From Polycladidibacter stylochi (GTDB lineage Bacteria > Pseudomonadota > Alphaproteobacteria > Rhizobiales > Stappiaceae): a stretch of 64,000 nt of DNA. Of the stretch, positions 18,625 through 26,391 are shown in pieces. The translations under genes were made by a program, and so were the position numbers. The notes beneath the pieces were generated by a model. The model made no database searches. It was given only the letters and a program-made list of their open reading frames with translations, and had not been told where the DNA came from. How positions within the stretch are numbered: position 1 is the first letter of the stretch; each line of letters starts with the position of its first letter. The stretch spans positions 62,001-126,000 of the forward strand of contig NZ_LLWE01000024.1 in the NCBI RefSeq assembly GCF_001562055.1, written 5' to 3'.

Positions 18625-18812
18625 TCTTCCAGTTTTCGCGCCTCTTCTTCCAGCATAATCGGAATTCCCCTGCGAATTGGGTAAGCCAGTTTCGCAGCTC
18701 TAGAGATTAGCTCTTTCTTTTCAGTATCATATTCAAGCGTTGTTTTACTCACAGGGCAAACAAGAAGTTCTAAGAGCTTTCTGTCCAGCTCACCATTTGT
18801 TTCATCAACCAT
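18621..18812 (-). CDS. Trm112 family (UPF0434/YcaR) small protein
   Basis: A 63-residue protein with [17 protein letters not shown] and [18 protein letters not shown], the Trm112/UPF0434 pattern. Only one cysteine of the zinc-type motif remains (CPVS), as in many bacterial members. Eukaryotic and archaeal Trm112 activates methyltransferases; the bacterial role is not settled. It follows the LON-domain gene on the minus strand, a common alphaproteobacterial order. It ends convergently with the DUF167 gene. Confidence 0.88.
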   Translation of the reverse strand: MVDETNGELDRKLLELLVCPVSKTTLEYDTEKKELISRAAKLAYPIRRGIPIMLEEEARKLED

Positions 18813-18864
18813 TGTTTTATCCCGGTATTTAATATTCGGTTATAAAAGCCAAAGTGAATCAAGC

Positions 18865-19548
18865 TTACTGTAAGGTTGTACCACCAGCCTCTTGCGCCAA
18901 TTCAACTTCGGTAAGAGCAATAAGCGTTTCAGCGCGAATACTCAAAGTTTCAGCTTCCAATAGCGCTTGCTTTTCTTTTGATCCATAAGGGCTCATTATG
19001 GATAGCGCATTAACAAGTGTTTCAACTGAAGCATCTTTAACTCCGCTCCAGTCTACTTCCAGCTCATTCAACAATACATACTTCTTCAGTGTTTCAATAA
19101 GCGTACTGCGATCAACTTCGCCCTCGCCAACACCGGGTGTCAGATCGTCTTTAAAACGGCTCACATCAATGGCAGCCCGACGAAAAGAAGACCGCTCTTC
19201 CAGCTCTCCTTTAATATCAAACCGACAAATGCCACTCAACGTAATCAGGTAACGCCCGTCACCACTTTCCTGTAAAGCTGTAATCCGCCCAAGACCTCCC
19301 ACTTTACAAAGCGGGGGCCGCTTATTTGCTTCCCCCTCTTGAACAGTAAAATCAGGCTGGACAATACCAATAACCCTGTCAGTGCGCAGTGCCGTATCAA
19401 TCATTGCCACATAACGAGGTTCAAAGATATTCAACGGCATGTGCGAGCGCGGTAAAAGTAGTGCCTGCTTCAAGGGAAACAGGGGGACAACTTTTGGCAC
19501 GTCATCAATGTTCAGGTATTGCGCATTCCCAACAGTGTTATTGGTCAA
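18865..19548 (-). CDS. LON-substrate-binding (LON N) domain protein
   Basis: A 227-residue protein containing only the N-terminal substrate-binding domain of Lon protease: VPLFPLKQALLLPRSHMPLNIFEPRYVAMID, with no ATPase or protease part. The later region RYLITLSGICRFDI is also typical. Family function is unproven. It begins at TTG 19548, with GGAG eight bases upstream. It lies 38 bp downstream of the thioredoxin-TPR gene and 52 bp before the Trm112-type gene, so the three are probably one operon. Confidence 0.88.
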   Translation of the reverse strand: MTNNTVGNAQYLNIDDVPKVVPLFPLKQALLLPRSHMPLNIFEPRYVAMIDTALRTDRVIGIVQPDFTVQEGEANKRPPLCKVGGLGRITALQESGDGRYLITLSGICRFDIKGELEERSSFRRAAIDVSRFKDDLTPGVGEGEVDRSTLIETLKKYVLLNELEVDWSGVKDASVETLVNALSIMSPYGSKEKQALLEAETLSIRAETLIALTEVELAQEAGGTTLQ

Positions 19549-19586
19549 GTTTATTTCTCCAATACTGCCTTACAGGTCAGTTATTC

Positions 19587-20567
19587 CTATGCAAATAATA
19601 GGGCAGATAGCTTACGCCGCCCATAGACAGAAGCAGAATCTTTAAAGCCCCACGCCTCAAAGAACTGTAACAACTGCTTTTTACAAGCTTCTTCGTTCCA
19701 TTCTCTATCCACGCGCAAGCTTTCAATAAGCTGGTCCACAGCCTCTTGTTTTTTGCCTTTGGCATTCAAACCCACTGCGAGCTCGAACCGCGCTTGATGG
19801 TCTGCAGGATTTGCTTCAATACGAGCGATTAATGCACCAAGATCACCAAGATCTTCAGCCAGCTGGGCCAACTCAAGTGCAGCGACTGCTGCCACATAAG
19901 CTTGCTCGCTTTTCGCCTTTTCTTCCACGGCTTCTAACAGCTGTGCCGCACCGTCCAAATTACCTGTTGCGATATAACATTGGGCAAGGCCAGATAAAGC
20001 CACAACATGACCAGCTTCTTGTCCCAATACATTCGCATAGAGCTGTGCAGCTTGGCTGTATTGTCCGGCCTCACGGGCTTGCTCGGCAGCTTCCAGGTAT
20101 TGCTCAGTATCGGAAGGTCCAACAGCAATGCCATGCTTTTCAATCAAAGCCTTAATCTGGCTTTCCGGTTGCGCCCCCATGAAGCCGTCCACGGGCTGCC
20201 CGTTTTTGAAAACCACCACGGCTGGTATGGATTGAACGCCCATTTGCCCAGCAATTTCAGGGTAGTCCTCAATATTCATTTTCACCAGTTTAACGGCCCC
20301 GCGAGCCTCTTGTACAACCTTTTCAATCACAGGGCCCAGCTGCTTACAAGGTTGGCACCAAGGTGCCCAAAAATCTACTAAAACTGGTTGTTGGCTTGAA
20401 GCTTCAATAACATCGCTCATGAAGCTTTGCGTTGTCGTGTCCTTGATTAACTCGCTTGCCGCCGGTTGACTTGCATTGGACGTTGTTGGTGCTGCTGTTG
20501 CTGTTGAATAGCCTGCACCCATACCACCAGCGAGGCGTCCACCTACTGAGAATCCAGATCCGCTCAT
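19587..20567 (-). CDS. Thioredoxin-TPR chaperone, CnoX/YbbN-like
   Basis: A 326-residue protein. Residues 45-145 are a thioredoxin domain with the active site WCQPC (Cys71, Cys74), and residues 160-320 are TPR-type helices. E. coli CnoX is a chaperedoxin that protects substrates from irreversible oxidation and hands them to GroEL, and it has lost one active-site Cys. Here both are kept, so redox activity is plausible. A 40-residue low-complexity Gly/Ala/Thr leader precedes the thioredoxin domain. First gene of a three-gene minus-strand operon. Confidence 0.88.
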   Translation of the reverse strand: MSGSGFSVGGRLAGGMGAGYSTATAAPTTSNASQPAASELIKDTTTQSFMSDVIEASSQQPVLVDFWAPWCQPCKQLGPVIEKVVQEARGAVKLVKMNIEDYPEIAGQMGVQSIPAVVVFKNGQPVDGFMGAQPESQIKALIEKHGIAVGPSDTEQYLEAAEQAREAGQYSQAAQLYANVLGQEAGHVVALSGLAQCYIATGNLDGAAQLLEAVEEKAKSEQAYVAAVAALELAQLAEDLGDLGALIARIEANPADHQARFELAVGLNAKGKKQEAVDQLIESLRVDREWNEEACKKQLLQFFEAWGFKDSASVYGRRKLSALLFA

Positions 20568-20732
20568 CCGTTCATGACCTCTTGTTTACGGCACCAGTCG
20601 GTACCTAATGCCTATAAATCCATAAGTGACCACAGGGCCGCAGGACTTTAATTACAACTTACCTTGCTCTCAAGGCAAAACACTATGATAATCCGATAGA
20701 TATAATTCAGCGATACCATCAATCAAGATAGC

Positions 20733-21257
20733 CTAGTCCACTTGATTATCAATTGCTTGCTGTGATACCGCCAGCACTTGAAGCTGATGTCCACACAAGC
20801 CGATGAATTTTAGAAGATCTTCTCTTGATATGCTTGTTGTTGCTGTGTTCTCCAGAGGATGGAAATTCAGCACGTCATATTTCATTAACTCACTATCAAG
20901 AATAACATTCACTTTGCTATCAATACGATCATTTATAAGCGCAAATGGTGTCACCGAACCTGGCATTACACCCAACACCTCTTGCAATTGCTCAGCACGT
21001 CCAAAGGATACTCTGCCATTTGCTCCCATGTGTCGCCAAATTTGCTTTAAATCGATAACAGCATCATGCAGCGCGACCAATAAATATAAATTACTTTTCT
21101 TGTCTTTAAGAAAGAGATTTTTGGCATGTCCACCAGCCACACGTGCATAAACATCACCTGCATCACTCACAGTATGCATGGGATGGTGATCAAGTGTTTG
21201 CGTTTTTATATTATTCTCGTCAAAAAAACGCATCAAATCTTCTCTGGAAACTGCCAC
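20733..21257 (-). CDS. Prolyl-tRNA(Ala) deacylase-type YbaK domain protein (ProXp-ala/PrdX)
   Basis: A trans-editing protein of about 174 residues. HHPMHTVSDAGDVYARVAGGHAKNLFLKD and FGRAEQLQEVLGVMPGSVTPFAL are characteristic of the PrdX/ProXp-ala group, which hydrolyses mischarged Ala-tRNA(Pro). Lys in KNLFL is the conserved editing residue. The frame opens at GTG 21263, but that codon lies inside an AAGAGGTG ribosome site; the GTG at 21257 is 5 bases after AGAGG and is preferred. It is probably transcribed separately from the downstream thioredoxin operon (165-bp gap). Confidence 0.87.
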   Translation of the reverse strand: MAVSREDLMRFFDENNIKTQTLDHHPMHTVSDAGDVYARVAGGHAKNLFLKDKKSNLYLLVALHDAVIDLKQIWRHMGANGRVSFGRAEQLQEVLGVMPGSVTPFALINDRIDSKVNVILDSELMKYDVLNFHPLENTATTSISREDLLKFIGLCGHQLQVLAVSQQAIDNQVD

Positions 21258-21615
21258 GCGCACCTCTTGAACTAATTTTTCATTCTATAATTTACATTCT
21301 GCCATATGAACCAATGATTAGGTCTTAGCCGCGATGCTATGATCAATCAACTATGCCTCTAAAGCACTCGAAGTTCTGATATTTTGGCTTTACACCAACT
21401 ATGTCACTGTTAATATCCTGCTTTCTTCATATTTTCTCAAAACAAGTGTTTTTGGCTGAATTCTGCCATTTCAACAAGAGTTATCAAGATATAAATCCAC
21501 AGTTTGAACATTTCTTTCTTAGAAAATGAAATTTTCATATTGCAATCAGCCCAAGCTTTTGCCATATAACGCCCACCTCACCGGCGGGGCACACAAGCCA
21601 AGCCGAAAACATCAA
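21258..21615. other. Intergenic region before the tRNA pair
   Basis: About 358 bases with no gene or clear signal. Promoters for the leftward deacylase gene and the rightward tRNA genes must lie here, but no consensus pair stands out. Confidence 0.5.
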
Positions 21616-21690
21616 GCGGGCGTAGCTCAGGGGTAGAGCATAACCTTGCCAAGGTTAGGGTCGTGAGTTCGAATCTCATCGCCCGCTCCA
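21616..21690 (+). tRNA. tRNA-Gly (GCC), copy 1
   Basis: A cloverleaf with acceptor stem GCGGGCG pairing CGCCCGC, D arm around CTCAGGGGTAGAG, anticodon stem TAACC/GGTTA with loop TTGCCAA (anticodon GCC), and the T arm containing GTTCGAATC. Encoded CCA is at 21688-21690. Identical in sequence to the second copy 115 bp downstream. Confidence 0.97.
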
Positions 21691-21730
21691 TTCTCTTAAG
21701 AATGGTTGATGTAATAAATGTTTTGGTAAT

Positions 21731-21805
21731 GCGGGCGTAGCTCAGGGGTAGAGCATAACCTTGCCAAGGTTAGGGTCGTGAGTTCGAATCTCATCGCCCG
21801 CTCCA
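21731..21805 (+). tRNA. tRNA-Gly (GCC), copy 2
   Basis: The same 75-base sequence as copy 1, including encoded CCA at 21803-21805. A 40-bp spacer separates the two, so they are probably one transcript. No clear terminator follows before the ychJ gene 22 bp downstream. Confidence 0.97.
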
Positions 21806-21826
21806 AAACACTCTATTATCCTTAAA

Positions 21827-22267
21827 ATGAATAGAACGCTAATGGCATTAGAAGCTAGTTCACCTTGCCCATGTGGCACAAAGCGTCCGTATAGCCATTG
21901 CTGCGCCCCGCTTCATGCCAGTGAAAAACAAGCCGAAACAGCCGAACAGCTTATGCGGGCTCGTTATTGCGCTTATACCCAACACAACATCGATTTTATC
22001 ATTGAGACCACATGGCCCGCCCAACGAAAAAAGCTGGATCACACTGAGCTATTGGTCTGGGCACAATCCACCAACTGGCTTTCCCTAGAAGTTATTGAAT
22101 GCACAGGAGGCACAGCAGAAGCAACACAGGGCACCGTGTTGTTCAATGCAAAATATCTCCAAAACGGCCGATTAGAAACGCATCGCGAACTAAGCCTTTT
22201 CAAACGCAAAAGTGGCCAATGGTACTTTGTAAAACCACTTCCTGAAAAACCCACCCCCAAAAAATAA
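21827..22267 (+). CDS. YchJ-family SEC-C motif protein
   Basis: A 146-residue protein. An N-terminal SEC-C zinc motif is visible as SPCPCGTKRPYSHCCAPLH. MRARYCAYTQHNIDFIIETT and the C-terminal SLFKRKSGQWYFV complete the YchJ pattern (NTF2-like middle). Function is unknown. It begins 22 bp after the second tRNA-Gly and may read through from that promoter. An internal ATG (residue 6) is an alternative start. Confidence 0.88.
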   Translation: MNRTLMALEASSPCPCGTKRPYSHCCAPLHASEKQAETAEQLMRARYCAYTQHNIDFIIETTWPAQRKKLDHTELLVWAQSTNWLSLEVIECTGGTAEATQGTVLFNAKYLQNGRLETHRELSLFKRKSGQWYFVKPLPEKPTPKK

Positions 22268-22337
22268 TATTTTGGGCTTGAAGCTATAGCCACTAGAGGG
22301 ATTAAGAACAATGCAGTCCATTTAAAAGGTCTGCATT

Positions 22338-24713
22338 ATGACAGCGGAAAGCAAAAAGACATCCTGCGGCTGTAGCGCGCATTTGGCAAAGCCAGATATA
22401 AACCCGAATAGCTCTAACGATACGCCGCAGCACCAATCACAAAGAGATGACTGTTGCTCCTCCCAGCATAACCACCACGCACACACACCAACCAAAACTG
22501 GCTGTGGCTGTGGTTCCGCAAACAGCGAAGAACCATCCCTCGCCAAAGATTTTAAGCAAGACCGCAGTTTTCGTGTTGAGGGCTTATGTTGTGCCGAAGA
22601 AGTGGCCATTCTAAAGCGTGTACTCGGCCCATTGTTAGGCTCAACCAATTACCTCGCCTTCGACTTGTTAAACACAAAGATGCTGCTATCAACCGAAGCG
22701 CGCCACATCAGTAATGAAGCCATTATCACCGCCGTTAATGCTACTGGTATGAAAGCAACCATATTCAACAAGCAAGATGCCCAAGCAGCACAGCGCAAAC
22801 AACACCAGCAACTACTTTATTGGACAACAGCCAGTGGTGTGAGCTGGCTTTTGGCAATCATTACTTGGCTTAGCCTTCATTTCGGCACTGGCGGGTTTTC
22901 TAATGGCTTAACAACAACGCTGACCGCTTGCCTCGATATCCTTTATCTGGTCACCATCATCAGTGGTGGGCGCTTTGTAGCTCCTAAAGCGCTATATGCA
23001 GCAAAAACACTCCGGCCAGATATGAACCTGCTCATGGCTATTGCCGTGTTTGGTGCTCTCTATATCGGCGAATGGTTTGAAGGTGCGACAGTTGCGTTTT
23101 TATTCTCGCTTTCCTTATATCTGGAGAGCTGGAGTGTAGGCCGGGCCCGCAAAGCTGTTGAGGCCCTTCTCAATATTGCCCCCTCAACGGCTCGCAAGCG
23201 TCTACCAAATGGCACTGAGCAAGAAGTACCCGTTGAGCAAATAGAACCGGATGATACCTTCATAGTACGTGCAGGTGATAAAGTGCCGCTTGATGGCATC
23301 GTTGAAGAGGGCCTAACCACAATCAATCAGGCGCCAATAACCGGAGAAAGTTTGCCTATTGCTAAAGATATTGGCGACGAGGTCTTTGCAGGTACTTTAA
23401 ATTGCGATGGTACCATCTCGGTTCGCTGCACCAAACCGGCAGGCAACACATTACTGGCAAGAATTACCCAGCTGGTAAATGAGGCCCAAAGTCGCCGCGC
23501 TGCCTCTGAGCAGTGGGTGGAAGAATTTGCCAGAATTTACACCCCCGCTGTTATGATATTGGCTCTACTCGTTTTCCTTATCCCGCCTCTTGCCTTTCAG
23601 GCCAGCTGGAACGATTGGTTTTACCGTGCCTTGGTTTTACTGGTTATCTCTTGCCCCTGCGCTCTTGTCATATCAACGCCTGTAAGCATTGTAGCCGGCC
23701 TTGCAACCGCCGCCAGAAATGGTGTCCTGATCAAAGGAGGCGTTTTTCTGGAATTGCCCGCTAAGCTCAACGCCCTTGCCTTTGATAAAACCGGCACCAT
23801 CACGAGCGGCAAGCCAGCAGTTACGAACATATCCAGCTTCTCAAGCTTAAGTGAAAATGAACTTTTAGCACTCGCTGCAGCATTAGAAAGTCACAGCTCC
23901 CACCCTTTGGCCAATGCTATTATTGAGGCGACCCAGCAAAAAAACATTAGTTTCAAGTCCGCCAGCAATACGCAAACCTTTGCAGGCTTGGGATTAAGGG
24001 CAGAACTAGGCGATACACCATACTGGCTAGGGTCACCACGCTTTGCAACGGAGCAGGGTTTTATGACCCCGCAGCTCACAACGCAGATACAAAATATTGA
24101 AGCAATTGGCCAAACAGCAGTTATTCTTGGTAACGAAACACAGGTTCTTGGCTTTATTGCACTGGCAGATCAACTGCGACCTGGCACCAAAGAGCTTATC
24201 AAAGAACTCCACAATGCTGGCATTTCCAAACTCGTCATGCTCACAGGTGATAATGAAAGCACCGCGAGGCAAATTGCGCAGCAAGTCGGCATTGATCAAG
24301 TCAAAGCCAATTTACTGCCGGAAGATAAATTGCAAGCTGTTACCAAGCTCGCTCAGGACAATCAATATGTCGCAATGGTTGGCGACGGTATTAACGATGC
24401 CCCAGCCATGGCTCAAGCGACTGTCAGTGTCGCCATGGGAGCAATTGGTTCTGACGTAGCTATCGAAACGGCTGATATCGCATTAATGAATGATGATTTA
24501 AGTAAACTTCCATGGCTCATAAACCATTCAAAACGCACTATACAAATCATTAAGCAAAACATCACAATTGCTTTCATTATTAAGGCAACACTGGTGGTGC
24601 TCACCGCAATGGGCCTTTCCAGCTTGTGGGCAGCAATTTTGGGTGATGTCGGAGCAACCCTGCTTGTAGTAGCCAACGCTATGAGACTATTGAAGAATAC
24701 AAAGGCGCAATAA
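22338..24713 (+). CDS. Zn/Cd/Pb-type P1B ATPase (ZntA-like efflux pump)
   Basis: A 791-residue inner-membrane pump that exports divalent soft metals with ATP. The first 75 residues are rich in Cys and His (CGC, CC, HNHHAH, GCGCG) and probably bind metal. One HMA domain follows with a GLCCAEE metal motif instead of GMxCxxC. Six or more membrane helices occur, including ISCPCALVIS, the CPC ion site. TGES (actuator), DKTGT (phosphorylated Asp) and GDGINDAPA (P-domain) are intact. The CCxxE-type motif and the ISCPCALVIS context favour zinc or cadmium over copper. No metal regulator is visible adjacent. Confidence 0.92.
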   Translation: MTAESKKTSCGCSAHLAKPDINPNSSNDTPQHQSQRDDCCSSQHNHHAHTPTKTGCGCGSANSEEPSLAKDFKQDRSFRVEGLCCAEEVAILKRVLGPLLGSTNYLAFDLLNTKMLLSTEARHISNEAIITAVNATGMKATIFNKQDAQAAQRKQHQQLLYWTTASGVSWLLAIITWLSLHFGTGGFSNGLTTTLTACLDILYLVTIISGGRFVAPKALYAAKTLRPDMNLLMAIAVFGALYIGEWFEGATVAFLFSLSLYLESWSVGRARKAVEALLNIAPSTARKRLPNGTEQEVPVEQIEPDDTFIVRAGDKVPLDGIVEEGLTTINQAPITGESLPIAKDIGDEVFAGTLNCDGTISVRCTKPAGNTLLARITQLVNEAQSRRAASEQWVEEFARIYTPAVMILALLVFLIPPLAFQASWNDWFYRALVLLVISCPCALVISTPVSIVAGLATAARNGVLIKGGVFLELPAKLNALAFDKTGTITSGKPAVTNISSFSSLSENELLALAAALESHSSHPLANAIIEATQQKNISFKSASNTQTFAGLGLRAELGDTPYWLGSPRFATEQGFMTPQLTTQIQNIEAIGQTAVILGNETQVLGFIALADQLRPGTKELIKELHNAGISKLVMLTGDNESTARQIAQQVGIDQVKANLLPEDKLQAVTKLAQDNQYVAMVGDGINDAPAMAQATVSVAMGAIGSDVAIETADIALMNDDLSKLPWLINHSKRTIQIIKQNITIAFIIKATLVVLTAMGLSSLWAAILGDVGATLLVVANAMRLLKNTKAQ

Positions 24714-24720
24714 GGTTTTG

Positions 24721-24745
24721 GGCTGCACTTCTGGTAGGTGCAGCC
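24721..24745. repeat. Inverted repeat between convergent genes
   Basis: GGCTGCAC (24721-24728) and GTGCAGCC (24738-24745) form a perfect 8-bp hairpin with a 9-base loop, between the convergent P-type ATPase and TM2 genes. There is no T-run on either side, so terminator function is uncertain. Confidence 0.5.
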
Positions 24746-24754
24746 ATAAGCACA

Positions 24755-25063
24755 CTACACAAGAAACACTGTTTGTTGTGCAGTAGTTATATTTTTGCGC
24801 CGTGTGGCCCCCATAATCAAAAACAAATCAATGAGCCACCAAAAACCTAATCCGCCACAAGTAATAAGCTTTAAAATCCCCGAGCCAATCTGGCCAAGGT
24901 AAAAGCGGTCAACGCCAAACATTCCCAAAAAGAAACTCAACCCCAACGCTAGAAGCGGGCTTCGCTCTTGGTCAATGAAGAGCCGGTCAAATGTTTCCTG
25001 CTGCTGTGCTTGCAGCCGGTCACGCATACTTTCAATAATATTCAAATAGGTTATCCGGTTCAT
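24755..25063 (-). CDS. TM2 domain protein
   Basis: A 102-residue membrane protein. Two hydrophobic helices (about residues 37-52 and 66-84) are joined by a short loop with [23 protein letters not shown], the TM2 signature. The Asp-Arg-Phe motif is typical. Function unknown. GGAGG lies 6 bases before ATG 25063. Confidence 0.88.
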   Translation of the reverse strand: MNRITYLNIIESMRDRLQAQQQETFDRLFIDQERSPLLALGLSFFLGMFGVDRFYLGQIGSGILKLITCGGLGFWWLIDLFLIMGATRRKNITTAQQTVFLV

Positions 25064-25271
25064 AAAAAACCTCCAGTAACGGTATAATCACCTATTATTT
25101 CAAATAAAGTTCCTGTCATTAAAGGTAGTCACTAATTGTTAGATGGTTTTTTTCTCACAATCTTCAAGTAAAAAGACCTTTTTTTGCTCTTTAGGGTGAG
25201 ACCGTCTGCCACATTGTAGTGTTTATAAAGTAAGAGCAACCTAATCCTCTAGGAAAAAACTGGAGATTAAC

Positions 25272-25739
25272 ATGACAAATACAATTAATATGAAAGTAAT
25301 AGGTTGTTTAACTGCAAATAATAATGGATTTGCAATCAAAATTAATGATGAATATAAAGAAGCTTTACTCGGATTAAATAAGTATAGCCATTTACATGTT
25401 GTATGGGTTGCGAATGAGGCGGATAATAAATACCTCATTTGTAAAAAACCCTATACTAAATCAACAGAGGACTATGGAGTTTTTGCTAGCAGGTCCCCAC
25501 TACGGCCAAACCCCATATGCATCTCTATCGCGCAAATTATCGATGTCGATATGGCTGAGGGGCGTATCACCGTACCTTATATCGATTGCTTTGATGGCAC
25601 AAAGATCATTGATATTAAGCCCTACAACCCTTCATCAGATCTCGTTGAAGAGGCAAGGGTTCCAGAACAACTCTCACATTGGCCAAAATCCTACGAAGCC
25701 TCAGGTGAGTTTGATTGGTCTAACGAGTTCACCTACTAA
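25272..25739 (+). CDS. TrmO/TsaA-like (UPF0066) methyltransferase family protein
   Basis: A 155-residue protein with the family core GVFASRSPLRPNPI and a C-terminal DIKPYNP. E. coli TrmO methylates t6A37 in tRNA-Thr with SAM. The family motif normally continues NPIGLS, but here it is NPICIS. The protein is shorter than full-length TrmO and lacks its C-terminal extension, so it may be one of the stand-alone UPF0066 proteins with a different role. GGAG precedes ATG 25272. Confidence 0.78.
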   Translation: MTNTINMKVIGCLTANNNGFAIKINDEYKEALLGLNKYSHLHVVWVANEADNKYLICKKPYTKSTEDYGVFASRSPLRPNPICISIAQIIDVDMAEGRITVPYIDCFDGTKIIDIKPYNPSSDLVEEARVPEQLSHWPKSYEASGEFDWSNEFTY

Positions 25740-25749
25740 CGCTCAAAGA

Positions 25750-25797
25750 TAAGTAAATAGAAAAGAGGATTTAGGCAACGCCAAGCCTAAATCCTCT
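25750..25797. terminator. Hairpin terminator between convergent genes
   Basis: Perfect 13-bp arms AGAGGATTTAGGC (25764-25776) and GCCTAAATCCTCT (25785-25797) enclose an 8-base loop. On the minus strand the stem is followed by a T-rich tail (TTTCTATTT), so it best serves the leftward membrane-protein gene. It can also stop transcripts of the TrmO-like gene. Confidence 0.8.
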
Positions 25798-25816
25798 CCC
25801 CCAAAATAAGCAATGA

Positions 25817-26260
25817 TTATGAAACATCTTTTCGACCGTGCCAGCAGCCCGATAAGCGTCCCGCAAAAAGCCAATACACAAAGCCCGCAATGAAACCAGC
25901 CGACATTGCCACGCTTGTCCCAGGGCGAGGAAAAGCTGCTTGCTGAGCAAACTCCGCGCCCCCTAATGACCATACAATCAACGCAACACCGCCGCCGTAA
26001 AGCAAGTGTACCAAAATGCTCTGCCAGCGAAAAACTTCGGCAAAAACAATCATGAGTAGCGCTGGAAAAAAGCTAATCGCCCCGACAAGAGTTGCAGACA
26101 ACAATCCACCGACAAAAGTCAGGCCATAAGCATATTCTGCATTGCCAGCCCCGCTCACCCAAACAGCACCGTAGCTAAAATAAAGACCTGCGGTAAGCAG
26201 TGCGAGCAAGTAACCCAGTATCACTCTTAGGCTCTGCATCAACAACTTCATTCCATCCAT
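25817..26260 (-). CDS. Unidentified four-helix membrane protein
   Basis: A 147-residue protein I do not recognise. Hydrophobic stretches near residues 12-30, 45-70, 78-97 and 115-132 suggest four transmembrane helices, and the C-terminal tail is basic (GRLSGCWHGRKD). The frame can begin at TTG 26272, but that codon is part of a TTGGAG ribosome site, and ATG 26260 follows at 6 bases. It stands alone, downstream of the PTS operon on the same strand and separated from it by a terminator, so it is probably transcribed separately. Confidence 0.7.
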   Translation of the reverse strand: MDGMKLLMQSLRVILGYLLALLTAGLYFSYGAVWVSGAGNAEYAYGLTFVGGLLSATLVGAISFFPALLMIVFAEVFRWQSILVHLLYGGGVALIVWSLGGAEFAQQAAFPRPGTSVAMSAGFIAGFVYWLFAGRLSGCWHGRKDVS

Positions 26261-26335
26261 AAAAAACTCCAAGCTGTTGCTTCCAATTTCTGCTTATCTA
26301 CTCTCTATAGCTGGGGTGTGCATACTGTAAATACA

Positions 26336-26371
26336 AATAAAAATCCCCCCGCAACCAACGCTGCGAGGGGA
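26336..26371 (-). terminator. Rho-independent terminator of the PTS operon
   Basis: On the minus strand a GC-rich stem (CCCC-CGCA type arms, 26344-26371, with one mismatch) is followed by a T-rich tail at 26336-26343. It begins 21 bases after the stop of the EIICB gene. Confidence 0.8.
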
Positions 26372-26391
26372 TAGTTTTAAAACGCTAACAG

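Noticed and set aside
22338-24713. Calling the P-type ATPase a copper pump because of its CPC motif
   Set aside because: The CPC motif occurs in zinc and copper pumps alike. The HMA motif and other residues fit the Zn/Cd group better.
24721-24745. Calling the hairpin between the metal pump and the TM2 gene a rho-independent terminator
   Set aside because: The arms are perfect, but neither strand shows a T-run after the stem, so it was listed only as a repeat.
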